Assembly: GCA_009827225.1 (NCBI GenBank) | Contig: WUAI01000024.1 | Coordinates: 1-49,529 of the forward strand | Reading direction: 5' to 3' | Origin: Flavobacteriaceae bacterium | Lineage (GTDB): Bacteria > Bacteroidota > Bacteroidia > Flavobacteriales > Flavobacteriaceae | DNA length: 49,529 bases | In this document: positions 8,387 through 17,273 of the stretch, in pieces | Numbering within the stretch: the first letter of the stretch is position 1 | How the letters are laid out: each line of letters opens with the position of its first letter | The notes under the pieces: generated by a model | What the model was told of the DNA's origin: nothing | Database searches by the model: none | What the model saw: only the letters and a program-made list of their open reading frames with translations | Program-made: the position numbers and the translations under genes

Positions 8387-9454
8387 TTATAGTGTGTTGA
8401 TGTTGTTGAGGTCCTCAAACGCTTGTATCAATCTTTTCTTGAAAGTCAATTCACCTTCACGCAACCATTTTCTTGGATCGTAGTATTTTTTATTCGGAAC
8501 ATCATCTCCATCAGGATTTCCAATTTGAGTTCTCAGGTACTCAATATTTCCGGTCATATAGTCACGGATACCTTCATTGAAAGCAAACTGGAGGTCGGTA
8601 TCAATATTCATCTTCACCACTCCATATCCTATGGCCTCGCGAATTTCAGCTAAAGTAGAACCACTTCCACCGTGGAATACAAAGTCGATCGGGTTATGAC
8701 CTGTTCCATATTTGTTTTGAACATATTCCTGCGAATTCTTCAGGATTACCGGAGTCAATTTCACATTTCCGGGTTTGTATACTCCGTGTACATTACCAAA
8801 AGCCGCTGCTACCGTGAATTGGTTGCTTACCTGCATCAACTCTTCATAAGCGTAGGCTACCTCTTCGGGTTGTGTATATAATTTTGAACTGTCTACATCT
8901 GTATTATCCACGCCATCTTCTTCACCGCCTGTAATTCCTAATTCAATTTCAAGGGTCATGTCCATTTTAGACATTCGCTCAAGATAGCGCTTGCAGATTT
9001 CTATATTCTCCTCTATTGGTTCTTCTGAAAGATCCAACATATGAGAACTGTATAAAGACTTCCCGGTCGCTTTGAAATGCTCTTCACCCGCATCCAGCAT
9101 TCCGTCTACCCATGGCAACAATTTTTTAGCGCAATGGTCAGTATGCAGAATCACAGTGGAACCGTACGCCTTCGCCATTTCATGAATATGCTTGGCACCT
9201 GCTACTGCTCCTGCGATGGCTGCTTTCTGGTTTTCATTGGAAAGGCCTTTTCCAGCGTTGAAGTGAGCACCACCATTAGAAAATTGAACAATTACAGGGG
9301 AGTTTAATTCTTTCGCCGTTTCAAGAACCGTGTTGATGGTATTGGATCCCACCACATTCACAGCCGGCATCGCAAAACCTTTTTCTTTGGCTAGTTGATG
9401 AATTTTTTGAACTTCTTTTCCAGTAGCCACTCCGGGCTTAATGTCATGACTCAT
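8387..9454 (-). CDS. fbaA: Class II fructose-bisphosphate aldolase
   Basis: 355 aa, the length of the longer (E. coli FbaA-like) class II group. It cleaves fructose-1,6-bisphosphate to two triose phosphates with a divalent metal. Visible motifs are the Asp/His zinc site VILHTDHCAKKLLPW, LEIELGITGGEEDGVDNTD, AFGNVHGVYKPGNVKL, DFVFHGGSGSTL and MNIDTDLQFAFNEG. It is on the minus strand between tamL upstream and accD 17 bases downstream. A -7-like element lies just ahead of it, so it may be transcribed separately from tamL. Confidence 0.97.
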   Translation of the reverse strand: MSHDIKPGVATGKEVQKIHQLAKEKGFAMPAVNVVGSNTINTVLETAKELNSPVIVQFSNGGAHFNAGKGLSNENQKAAIAGAVAGAKHIHEMAKAYGSTVILHTDHCAKKLLPWVDGMLDAGEEHFKATGKSLYSSHMLDLSEEPIEENIEICKRYLERMSKMDMTLEIELGITGGEEDGVDNTDVDSSKLYTQPEEVAYAYEELMQVSNQFTVAAAFGNVHGVYKPGNVKLTPVILKNSQEYVQNKYGTGHNPIDFVFHGGSGSTLAEIREAIGYGVVKMNIDTDLQFAFNEGIRDYMTGNIEYLRTQIGNPDGDDVPNKKYYDPRKWLREGELTFKKRLIQAFEDLNNINTL

Positions 9455-9474
9455 ATTTCAATTGGTTTAGCAAG

Positions 9475-9482
9475 CAAAAATA
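9475..9482 (-). promoter_or_regulatory. Candidate -7 element of fbaA (TATTTTTG)
   Basis: The minus-strand octamer TATTTTTG fits TAnnTTTG and lies about 20 bases upstream of the fbaA start, in the 44-base gap after tamL. No convincing -33 TTG is seen. Confidence 0.35.
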
Positions 9483-9498
9483 ACAAAATTTAATGTTT

Positions 9499-12063
9499 TT
9501 AGAAGGGGTAGTTAATACCAATGTTATAGACGGCATTTCGGAAGTTGTAAGCCTTGAACCAACGACCTCCTTCAGGTAGCGATGGGTCGTAGGTTTTGAA
9601 CCCGGTATCGAAACGAAGTACGAAAAAACCAAAGTCATATCGCAACCCGATTCCCGAAGCCACGGCAATCTCGGTGAGGTCTCCCAAACCGTTAAATACA
9701 AAGTCGGGATTTTCGGTATCATCGGCGACATTCCAGATATTTCCCGTGTCTATAAAGAAAGCTCCTTTAAAACTGCCCAGCAGCGTAAATCGATATTCTG
9801 CATTAAACGCCAGTTTGAAGTTGGCTTCATTGAAATCCAGAACGCCTCCGCTACTTCCTGGCCCCAGGTCGTAAGCTCTCCATCCGCGATTGTCGTTGGG
9901 TCCCCCGGCAAAATAACTTCGAACGAAAGGAATGCTATTGCTGTTTCCATAGGGCAGTGCAATACCACCAAAAGTACGGATGGCGAAGATGGAATTGTTT
10001 CCTACTTCCCAGTGTCGAATAAAATCGGTTTCAAATTTTACATATTGTGAAAATTGTACTCCAAATATCCTGCGGTTACCATTGCTATCCTCTTCGAGGT
10101 TGGCAATAGAGGCAATACTGGAGAGCAGATTCCCAGCCGCTTCAACTTTAAAACGCAAACGGGAAAAACTATTATCTCCGATATTCTCACGACTGTCGCG
10201 AGTCCAGTTAAACGTAGAGGCGAATATCAGGTTATCGTCCGTAAGTCGCTGCTTCCTTTGAGCAATACTCCTGGTTTCTTCAAGATCGTCCTGGGAAAGG
10301 TTGAATGGATTAGACGCTTGAGATCCATCGATCAAAAATTGGTCGGCTTCATCAGGAAGTCCCAGTGAAAGTGGTTCGCTCTCTTGATTCTCAAATACAT
10401 AATCGCTGGCGCGGGCTATTTCATTTAATCGGTCGTAGGAGGAAACATAAACATTGAAATAGTTACTGGTTCTTAAATTACGAACGTACTGTACGTCCAT
10501 CAAATCAAACCTATTAGTACGAATCGTTCTTGGTTTCCATTGATAACTGAAATTCCCATTGAAATTCTGACGGTCCAATCCGATATTATTCTGGGCATTC
10601 AGCCCCATACTGATACTGGTGAAAGGCGACATATATTTGGGGATCACTTTGTCTGTATTCACGGGGAAAAGGATCGTTGGAAACGTGAGTTTGACATCGG
10701 CTCCTATATCTGAGGTATTGAAGAAGCTACTGTCACTATCTGCATTGTCTTTAGAGGAACCCACACTACCTCGTGCAGATATTTCAAGATTTTCTGCCCC
10801 CCTGAATACATTTCGAATCAGGAATGAGCTACTGAATCCAATACCAAATTGCTGGATGGGCGAGGTATAGGTATCGAAATTGAAATCCAAAGTGTACTTC
10901 TTTCTAGGAGATAACAATATGGTTGAAATAAGGCCCTGTCCGGTAGAATCAGCCGGATCCTCCGAATAGCTAATATTCGGATACCTGAAATTTCTTAATT
11001 CGCTTAGCTGATTGTAAGTAAGTGTACGATCGATATCCCGAAAAATCTCACCCGGGGCAATCGAAATTGCATCGGTGATGGCTTTGGGTCTGTATTTCAG
11101 AGGTTCGTATCCAAACAATTCATATCCTTCATAAGATACGGAATCGGTGATTTTTTTATTTCGATTTGCATAGGTATAATCAGTTACGATCCGCACTTTG
11201 TTCACTTTGTGAATTTTGAAGGGAACGGTAGCTGTGGTATCGCCTTGGGTAATCCTGCGATCGGGGATGATATAATCGATATGGATCTTATGCCCGGTAT
11301 CATTGGTGTCGGCATCAAAACCGATATAGTCCTGGTCAAAATAGTACAGCCCCGAATTCCTGAACTGAATGGTCAATCGGTCAATTTCGTTTTCAAAATC
11401 GGTCGCGTTATATTGTCGTCCCGGTTTGATGAAAGTGCTGGTTTTGCTTAACTGAAACAAGGAATCTACGATGGGTGAACTTATCTTTTCGGAAATTGAA
11501 TCGATGATATAAGGACGGTATTTGTTCAATCGATAAGTAATCGAACCACGTTTCTTCTTCAGAGAATCCTTGATGATTTCAAAATCACCATCTACATTGA
11601 ACCATCCTTGAGTGAAGAAATATCGTTTTAACTGGGCCAGCGACTTTTTGCTTTTTCTTTCATCTATAATTACAGGAGCGCTTCCGGTTCGTTTCAGCCA
11701 TTCGTTGATATCAACTTTCGCTCTTCCGAGGCCAGTTACCTGCTTTCTGGAAATGAAGTTATCCAGTCGCTTCTTTCGTTTCGGTTTTCTATTCAACCAG
11801 GCTTGATAGGTGGAATCCGGATAGGGTTCTGCTATGTTGTAAACGTGCAGACCAAATGGAATTCCCAACAATGGAATCTTTGGATTGGGCTTTTGGGTAA
11901 GCAGGCTATTGAGATCGGCATCTTTCACTCTTTCGCCGTCTACGAAGATCCTGTTTTCAGTGAGAAGCAGTTCATTCTCACTCAAACGTTTCACCGCGTT
12001 ACAGGAAACCAATAACGACGTTAATCCTAAAAATAATGATATTTTTGTGAGGGTTTGAGTCAA
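9499..12063 (-). CDS. tamL: Outer membrane assembly lipoprotein TamL (BamA/TamA superfamily)
   Basis: 854 aa from a TTG at 12063. This start puts the lipobox LLVSC at residue 21 behind a normal signal peptide. The in-frame ATG at 12117 adds 18 residues and lies upstream of a -7 element (12085-12092). The N-terminal half looks like POTRA domains (for example GRAKVDINEWLKRTGSAPV, GDFEIIKDSLKKKRGSI). The C-terminal half is a 16-strand-type barrel with FAGGPNDNRGWRAYDLGPG, the conserved RGW region, and ends in GINYPF. It is the Bacteroidota TamA counterpart, which is a lipoprotein and helps insert outer membrane proteins. Its usual partner TamB is not in the window. It is divergent from the RNA methyltransferase gene. 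Confidence 0.9.
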   Translation of the reverse strand: MTQTLTKISLFLGLTSLLVSCNAVKRLSENELLLTENRIFVDGERVKDADLNSLLTQKPNPKIPLLGIPFGLHVYNIAEPYPDSTYQAWLNRKPKRKKRLDNFISRKQVTGLGRAKVDINEWLKRTGSAPVIIDERKSKKSLAQLKRYFFTQGWFNVDGDFEIIKDSLKKKRGSITYRLNKYRPYIIDSISEKISSPIVDSLFQLSKTSTFIKPGRQYNATDFENEIDRLTIQFRNSGLYYFDQDYIGFDADTNDTGHKIHIDYIIPDRRITQGDTTATVPFKIHKVNKVRIVTDYTYANRNKKITDSVSYEGYELFGYEPLKYRPKAITDAISIAPGEIFRDIDRTLTYNQLSELRNFRYPNISYSEDPADSTGQGLISTILLSPRKKYTLDFNFDTYTSPIQQFGIGFSSSFLIRNVFRGAENLEISARGSVGSSKDNADSDSSFFNTSDIGADVKLTFPTILFPVNTDKVIPKYMSPFTSISMGLNAQNNIGLDRQNFNGNFSYQWKPRTIRTNRFDLMDVQYVRNLRTSNYFNVYVSSYDRLNEIARASDYVFENQESEPLSLGLPDEADQFLIDGSQASNPFNLSQDDLEETRSIAQRKQRLTDDNLIFASTFNWTRDSRENIGDNSFSRLRFKVEAAGNLLSSIASIANLEEDSNGNRRIFGVQFSQYVKFETDFIRHWEVGNNSIFAIRTFGGIALPYGNSNSIPFVRSYFAGGPNDNRGWRAYDLGPGSSGGVLDFNEANFKLAFNAEYRFTLLGSFKGAFFIDTGNIWNVADDTENPDFVFNGLGDLTEIAVASGIGLRYDFGFFVLRFDTGFKTYDPSLPEGGRWFKAYNFRNAVYNIGINYPF
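12040..12047 (+). promoter_or_regulatory. Candidate -7 element of the RNA methyltransferase gene (TATTTTTG)
   Basis: Plus-strand TATTTTTG matches TAnnTTTG and lies within the 5' end of tamL on the other strand. It would start RNA near 12054, ahead of the favoured TTG start at 12100. Confidence 0.35.
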
Positions 12064-12084
12064 ATAATACGTGTTTCTCAAATT

Positions 12085-12092
12085 CAAAAATA
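12085..12092 (-). promoter_or_regulatory. Candidate -7 element of tamL (TATTTTTG)
   Basis: Minus-strand TATTTTTG matches TAnnTTTG and would start RNA near 12078. That is after the ATG at 12117 but before the TTG at 12063, so it helps decide the tamL start. Confidence 0.4.
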
Positions 12093-12099
12093 CTATATT

Positions 12100-12828
12100 T
12101 TGATAAGCAAAGGCCAAATTAAACTAATAACGGGACTCCACCAGAAAAAGTACCGTAGCAAAAGCCATTCCTTTATTGCTGAAGGCCCAAAATTAATACT
12201 GGATTTGCTTGATTCCGGTTTGGAATTACACCTGCTTTTTTCCACCCGACCCTTGCAAAATTTTCCTGTTGAAGCTCAATCCATATCCGAAACTGAACTG
12301 CGCAGGATCAGTGCTCTGAAGACACCTAATACCGCCCTAGCAGTTTTTAAGATTCCACAATATTCTGCACCCATGGATGAGGGATTGATAGTTGCATTAG
12401 ATGCCATCCGGGATCCCGGAAACCTGGGGACCATCATTCGCCTTTGTGATTGGTTTGGTATTTCGCAGTTGCTTTGTTCTGAAGATACTGCGGATTGTTT
12501 TAATCCGAAGGTCGTTCAGGCTACCATGGGGTCCATTGCCAGGGTGCAGGTACATTATTTAGACCTGAAGCAATATCTGCAACAAACTAGTTTGAACGTA
12601 TTTGGAGCATTTATGGATGGGAAATCGGTTTATGACTGTAAACTTCCAGAGAAAGGAATATTGGTTATGGGAAATGAAGCCAATGGAATTTCAGGTTCTA
12701 TTTCCGAAGTAATACAACATAAGATCGCTATTCCCAATTTCAGTAAAAATCAAGATGCTGAAAGTTTAAATGTAGCTACAGCAACGGCAATCCTGCTCAA
12801 TGAATTTAAGCGGACTACTGGAAAGTGA
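12100..12828 (+). CDS. TrmH/SpoU-family RNA 2'-O-methyltransferase
   Basis: About 242 aa from a TTG at 12100, which gives the family-typical beginning ISKGQIKLITGLHQKKYR. An ATG at 12055 would add 15 residues that look unrelated. The N-terminal substrate-binding part is followed by the knotted SPOUT fold with motif 1 ALDAIRDPGNLGTIIRL, motif 2 ILVMGNEANGIS and motif 3 IAIPNFSKNQDAESLNVATA. It methylates ribose in rRNA or tRNA using S-adenosylmethionine; the exact target cannot be read from sequence. It is divergent from tamL and its 3' end overlaps porT by 14 bases on the opposite strand. Confidence 0.92.
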   Translation: MISKGQIKLITGLHQKKYRSKSHSFIAEGPKLILDLLDSGLELHLLFSTRPLQNFPVEAQSISETELRRISALKTPNTALAVFKIPQYSAPMDEGLIVALDAIRDPGNLGTIIRLCDWFGISQLLCSEDTADCFNPKVVQATMGSIARVQVHYLDLKQYLQQTSLNVFGAFMDGKSVYDCKLPEKGILVMGNEANGISGSISEVIQHKIAIPNFSKNQDAESLNVATATAILLNEFKRTTGK

Positions 12829-13522
12829 AGTTGATAAAAATCCCTCGTGTAGCCATTTTATCAATATTCGAAGTCCAGGGGCTGTTCGGATCATCATCCG
12901 GCACCAGTTCATCGCTTATGGCAAACACTCCGCGGATAGAAGGGGTAAACTTGAAGAAGTATAAATAGAAATCGATCCCAAATCCAACTTCGAAATAGCT
13001 GGTACCACTTGTGGTTCTGAATTGCCCTTCATTATTATCCTCGGGATTTTTTTCGTTACTACTTAAATTCCAGGAACGAGAAACACCTCCTACTATAAAG
13101 GGTTTGATGTTGTTAAGACGTTTGGTAGAAAACTTCACCAACAAGGGAACATGAATGTAAGTAGATTTCACCTCACGCAAAACGTCATTGGGTTCTGTGA
13201 GATTAGGAAAAGTGAGATCTCTTTGCGTAAAATACAGTCCCGGCTCAAGCCTTAGATTGATATATTGGTTAATACGCATGTCTCCAATCAGTCCCACATT
13301 GAACCCCGCTTGAGTTTCTACAAGGATATCTGTATTATCGTCTCCAAACTGATTTTTATAATCGAATTTGAAATCATAGGTATTAAAACCGAGAAAGTAC
13401 CCCCAGGAAAGGAATCTTTTATCGAAGTTTTCCAGATTGGCAAGGCGTTCTTTACTGAAAAGCTGTGCCTGCGCAGTCTGCACTAACATTAAAAAACCTA
13501 TTACGAATAGTACTTTCTTCAT
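12815..13522 (-). CDS. porT: Type IX secretion / gliding protein PorT (SprT)
   Basis: 235 aa with a signal peptide ending near TAQAQ. It is a predicted outer membrane beta-barrel of the PorT family, with the characteristic RFLSWGYFLGFNTYDFKFDY near the N-terminus, barrel-like strands such as YINLRLEPGLYFTQRDL and KPFIVGGVSRSWNL, and a C-terminal Phe (FINFTFQ). PorT is required for type IX secretion in Porphyromonas and Flavobacterium. The start overlaps the stop of menG by four bases (translational coupling), an order I recall from other flavobacteria. The window also encodes several T9SS cargos. Confidence 0.92.
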   Translation of the reverse strand: MKKVLFVIGFLMLVQTAQAQLFSKERLANLENFDKRFLSWGYFLGFNTYDFKFDYKNQFGDDNTDILVETQAGFNVGLIGDMRINQYINLRLEPGLYFTQRDLTFPNLTEPNDVLREVKSTYIHVPLLVKFSTKRLNNIKPFIVGGVSRSWNLSSNEKNPEDNNEGQFRTTSGTSYFEVGFGIDFYLYFFKFTPSIRGVFAISDELVPDDDPNSPWTSNIDKMATRGIFINFTFQ

Positions 13523-14253
13523 GCTTTTGTTGCCGTATAAATGGTGGCGACACCAAATGTTTGCGGTTTATTTTCAACCTCTATAAACCCGATTTTTCTT
13601 AAAATATTGTTGAGTACTTCCCCGAAAGGAAATACAGAGGCGCTTTCACTCAGATACTTGTACGCTACCTTATCCCGTGAGAATAATTTTCCGATGAAAG
13701 GTAAAATACCCCTGGCATAGACAAAATAGCCCTGTTTCCAAGGAAATTTAGTGGGAACAGAGGTTTCCAGGATCACAAATATTCCCTGGGGCTTCAACAC
13801 ACGAAGTATTTCTGAAAGGCCCTTTTCCAATGTTTCAAAATTTCGTATTCCGAAAGATACGGTGATCGCATCAAAGGAATTGTCGGGGAAGGGCATGGCT
13901 TCGCTATCTCCTTTAATAAATTCTATCTTATCCTCCACTTGGGTATCTGTTACTTTTTTTCGAGCCACTGCCAGCATTCCTTCTGAAATATCCAGGCCTA
14001 CAATCCTTGCCTTTGGCAGCTTTTGAGCAAACTTAATCGCCAGATCACCGGTTCCTGTCGCGATGTCCAATACATGCCCAGGATTCCTTGCAACCACCTT
14101 TTTGATCACCTTCTTTCTCCATTTCACATCGGTGCCCAATGAAATTACGCGATTTAATCCGTCATAATTCCCTGAAATCGCATCAAACATCTGCTCTACC
14201 TGCTCTTTTTTCCCGGCCTCCGATTGCTTATAAGGGGTAACTTTTTTTTGCAT
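13519..14253 (-). CDS. menG: Demethylmenaquinone methyltransferase (UbiE/MenG)
   Basis: 244 aa class I SAM-dependent methyltransferase performing the last C-methylation of menaquinone. Motifs: MFDAISGNYDGLNRVISLG near the N-terminus, SAM-binding VLDIATGTGDLAIKFA, acidic LDISEGMLAVAR, DSEAMPFPDNSFDAITVSFG and NFETLEKGLSEILRVLKP. Menaquinone is the only quinone expected in this lineage and is what Na+-NQR reduces. First gene of a two-gene operon with porT; a -7 element lies 17-24 bases upstream. Confidence 0.97.
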   Translation of the reverse strand: MQKKVTPYKQSEAGKKEQVEQMFDAISGNYDGLNRVISLGTDVKWRKKVIKKVVARNPGHVLDIATGTGDLAIKFAQKLPKARIVGLDISEGMLAVARKKVTDTQVEDKIEFIKGDSEAMPFPDNSFDAITVSFGIRNFETLEKGLSEILRVLKPQGIFVILETSVPTKFPWKQGYFVYARGILPFIGKLFSRDKVAYKYLSESASVFPFGEVLNNILRKIGFIEVENKPQTFGVATIYTATKA

Positions 14254-14269
14254 AGCGTTTTAGAGGCAG

Positions 14270-14277
14270 CAAATCTA
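14270..14277 (-). promoter_or_regulatory. Candidate -7 element of menG-porT (TAGATTTG)
   Basis: Minus-strand TAGATTTGC fits TAnnTTTG, a short distance upstream of the menG start codon. The -33 element is not clear. Confidence 0.45.
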
Positions 14278-14380
14278 CGGAACTTTTCAAATATAACCTT
14301 GTCCGCGCCTTTGCAATGCGTTTCATTTTAACAAGATTTGTGAAGTGATTCTGAGGGGGATATTGTGTGTAGGCATTGGG

Positions 14381-14396
14381 TAAATTTGTACATTTG
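14381..14396 (+). promoter_or_regulatory. Candidate -7 elements of trkA-trkH (TAAATTTG and TACATTTG)
   Basis: Two octamers in a row both match TAnnTTTG, at 14381-14388 and 14389-14396; the second continues TTTGCACC. Either would start RNA about 20 bases before the trkA ATG at 14422. Another upstream in-frame ATG at 14365 lies before them and is rejected. Confidence 0.5.
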
Positions 14397-14421
14397 CACC
14401 ACCTATCTCTTACAGATATTT

Positions 14422-15771
14422 ATGAAAATTATTATTGCCGGTGCCGGTGAAGTAGGATTTCATTTAGCTAAACTCCTTTCTTTCGAGTCTCAAGACATCA
14501 CCCTGATCGATACCAACAGGGACTCCCTCACTTATGCTGATACTCACCTGGATATTCGAGTGATACGCGGGGATGCTACTTCTATTTCCGTGTTGAAAGA
14601 TGCACAGGTTCACAGAACCGATTTGGTGATTGGTGTCACTTCTTCGGAAACAACAAATATCACCGCCTGCGTCTTGGCCAAACAACTTGGGGCCAAGCGG
14701 ACCATTGCGCGGATATCGAATACTGAATTTATCGATAATAAAGACGAAGTAGGTTTCACCAAATTTGGTATAGATGAACTGATCTCACCCGAATCACTGG
14801 CTTCCGGGGAGATCGAATTGCTATTAAATCAGAGCGGCTTCAATGACACCTATGAATTTGAAGACGGAGCCTTAACCATGATTGGGTTGCATCTTTCCAG
14901 GACTGCTGCTTTTGTGGGAAAAACGGTGAAAGAAGTAGGTCAACAATTTCCTGAACTCGACTACGTTCCCATTGCTATACAGCGCTATGGTACACAATAT
15001 ACTTTGATACCACGAGGAGATACCTTGTTTAAAGAAGGGGACCAGGTGTATTTTACGACTACCCAGGAAGGAGTAGGCCATATTTACAAACTGAGTGGAA
15101 AGGTCAAAGAAGATATCCGGAATGTGATGATACTCGGAGGAAGTAAAATTGGATATAAAACAGCCCGAGATCTGTGCCGCAGCCGCTTCAATGTCAAACT
15201 TATTGAAAACAATAAGGAAAAAGCCTTTGAAATCGCCGATGATATCCCGGATTGTCTGGTAATCAACGGGGATGGCCGTAATGTTGAATTACTTCAGGAG
15301 GAGTCCATACAAGATATGGATGCTTTCATTTCAGTTACCGGAAATAGTGAAACCAATATAATGTCTTGCCTGGTGGCCAAATCCAAAGGAGTGAAGAAAA
15401 CCATCGCTTTAGTCGAGAATATGGATTATTTTCAGTTGTCCCAGTCCATTGGTATAGATACATTGATCAATAAAAAACTTCTGGCTGCCAACAATATTTT
15501 CCGACACGTAAGAAAGGGAGAAATTGTGGCAATGACCATGCTGAACAATATGAATGCGGAACTGCTCGAATTTGTAGTCTCGTCTTCTTCAGAAGTTTGC
15601 GATTCCTTTATACGAGATATCGATTTCCCGAGATCCGCCATCATTGGAGGTGTGATTCGTGACGGGGAAGGGATGATCGCATTGGGAGATTTTGAGATCA
15701 AGGCAGGGGATCGCATTGTAGTTTGTTCGCTACCTCAGGCGATAAAGAAAGTGGAAAAACTCTTCGTTTAA
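14422..15771 (+). CDS. trkA: Trk potassium uptake regulatory subunit TrkA
   Basis: 449 aa, usual TrkA length. Two RCK/Rossmann units are visible: the first opens with MKIIIAGAGEVGFHLAKLL and the second with NVMILGGSKIGYKTARDLC. Each is followed by a TrkA-C domain (for example TMIGLHLSRTAAFVGKTV; EGMIALGDFEIKAGDRIVV). It binds nucleotide and gates the K+ channel TrkH at the inner membrane. The start at 14422 is chosen because it gives the canonical N-terminus and lies after the promoter elements. Its stop codon overlaps the trkH start by one base (TAATG), a sign of coupled translation. Confidence 0.97.
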   Translation: MKIIIAGAGEVGFHLAKLLSFESQDITLIDTNRDSLTYADTHLDIRVIRGDATSISVLKDAQVHRTDLVIGVTSSETTNITACVLAKQLGAKRTIARISNTEFIDNKDEVGFTKFGIDELISPESLASGEIELLLNQSGFNDTYEFEDGALTMIGLHLSRTAAFVGKTVKEVGQQFPELDYVPIAIQRYGTQYTLIPRGDTLFKEGDQVYFTTTQEGVGHIYKLSGKVKEDIRNVMILGGSKIGYKTARDLCRSRFNVKLIENNKEKAFEIADDIPDCLVINGDGRNVELLQEESIQDMDAFISVTGNSETNIMSCLVAKSKGVKKTIALVENMDYFQLSQSIGIDTLINKKLLAANNIFRHVRKGEIVAMTMLNNMNAELLEFVVSSSSEVCDSFIRDIDFPRSAIIGGVIRDGEGMIALGDFEIKAGDRIVVCSLPQAIKKVEKLFV

Positions 15772-17273
15772 TGAGATCGGTTTCCAAACTTAATTTTAGG
15801 ATCATCTTTCATTTGATGGGACTATTGCTGTTGGTAAATGGTGGCTTCATGCTACTGGCTTCGGTAATTAGTTTTGTGTATCAGGATGGGGTGGGCCTTG
15901 ATATAGTTTTAGCGGGAATCTTAACCTTATTGGTGGGAGGTTCCTTTATGATAGGGACCCGAAATCATACGAAAGAAATTTCCAAAAAGGACGGATATGT
16001 GATCGTAACTTTTGGTTGGATCATAATGTCGTTAGCAGGGACCTTACCCTATGTAATTACAGAAACCATCCCAAGTTTTACCAATGCCTTCTTTGAGACC
16101 ATGAGTGGATATACCACCACGGGTGCCACCATTCTGGATGATATTGAATCGCTTCCGGAAGGAATATTGTTCTGGCGAAGCATCACACATTGGATAGGTG
16201 GAATGGGAATTATCGTTTTGGCCATTGCGATCCTGCCATTGTTGGGAATTGGAGGAATGCAGCTATTCGCAGCTGAAGCTCCCGGGCCGGGAGGAGACAA
16301 ATTGCACCCGCGGATTACCGATACCGCAAAAAGGTTATGGCTCATTTATGTGGGATATACCTTAGCGGAAACGGTGCTTCTGAAAATCGCAGGGATGAGT
16401 TTTTTCGATGCGATCAACCATTCATTGAGCACGCTAAGCACAGGTGGTTTTTCAACCAAGAATGCCAGTGTGGCTAATTGGAACGGCCAACCTTTGATTC
16501 AGTACATCATCATGATCTTTATGTTCCTGGCGGGAACCAATTTTGTACTGAGCTATTTTGCTTTCAAAACGAAATTCTCTCGCATCTGGCGGGACGATGA
16601 ATTCAAATTATATGCATTCTTTGTTGTTGCCTTAACGTTATTCGCTTCATTGGTTATCTATTTTGATGCAGACGTTGTAGTTAGTTCAAAATTTCCAATG
16701 GTCTGGGGGCCTTTTGAAAGTGCTCTTAGACATGGGCTTTTTCAGGTGTTGGCTATAGTGACTACCACGGGGTTTGTCACTGCCGATTATACTGCATGGA
16801 CTCCGTTTCTGGCGATATTTTTCTTTGGTTTGATGTTCCTGGGTGGATCTTCTGGCTCCACAGCGGGAGGAGTAAAAATTGTGCGTCATCTCATCATGAT
16901 TAAAAATGGTATTTTGGAATTCAGACGATCGTTGCATCCCAGTGCCATTTTACCTGTTCGATACAACAACAGGGCTGTACAGCAACCCATCGTTTATAAC
17001 ATATTGGGCTTTTTCATTCTTTACCTTTTGTCCTTTATACTGGGAGTTTTGGTTTTTTCCTGGTTAGGCCTTGATTATAAAACGGCCCTGGGAGGCGCTG
17101 CGAGTACTTTAGGAAATGTGGGCCCGGCGTTGGGAGATTTGGGACCTGTAGAGACCTATGCCAAGCTTCCGGCTGCGGCCAAATGGTGGGCGACTTTGCT
17201 AATGTTGATAGGAAGACTTGAGCTGTTTACGGTTCTTATTCTGCTAACTCCATTTTTCTGGAGGAATCGTTAA
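15771..17273 (+). CDS. trkH: Trk potassium uptake channel subunit TrkH
   Basis: 500 aa polytopic inner membrane protein. Four pore-loop filters of the Trk/Ktr/HKT family are visible: SGYTTTGATIL, STLSTGGFSTKN, VTTTGFVTADYT and STLGNVGPALGDLG. The second transmembrane part includes GGSSGSTAGGVKIVRH, typical of TrkH. The start at 15771 overlaps the trkA stop; a frame opening at 15723 lies inside trkA and is not used. The stop codon abuts, with no gap, the stop codon of the convergent OmpA-like gene. Confidence 0.97.
   Translation: MRSVSKLNFRIIFHLMGLLLLVNGGFMLLASVISFVYQDGVGLDIVLAGILTLLVGGSFMIGTRNHTKEISKKDGYVIVTFGWIIMSLAGTLPYVITETIPSFTNAFFETMSGYTTTGATILDDIESLPEGILFWRSITHWIGGMGIIVLAIAILPLLGIGGMQLFAAEAPGPGGDKLHPRITDTAKRLWLIYVGYTLAETVLLKIAGMSFFDAINHSLSTLSTGGFSTKNASVANWNGQPLIQYIIMIFMFLAGTNFVLSYFAFKTKFSRIWRDDEFKLYAFFVVALTLFASLVIYFDADVVVSSKFPMVWGPFESALRHGLFQVLAIVTTTGFVTADYTAWTPFLAIFFFGLMFLGGSSGSTAGGVKIVRHLIMIKNGILEFRRSLHPSAILPVRYNNRAVQQPIVYNILGFFILYLLSFILGVLVFSWLGLDYKTALGGAASTLGNVGPALGDLGPVETYAKLPAAAKWWATLLMLIGRLELFTVLILLTPFFWRNR

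Noticed and set aside
14365-14421. Longer TrkA starting at 14365
   Set aside because: The extension has no family support and lies upstream of the -7 elements; MKIIIAGAGEVG is the normal beginning.
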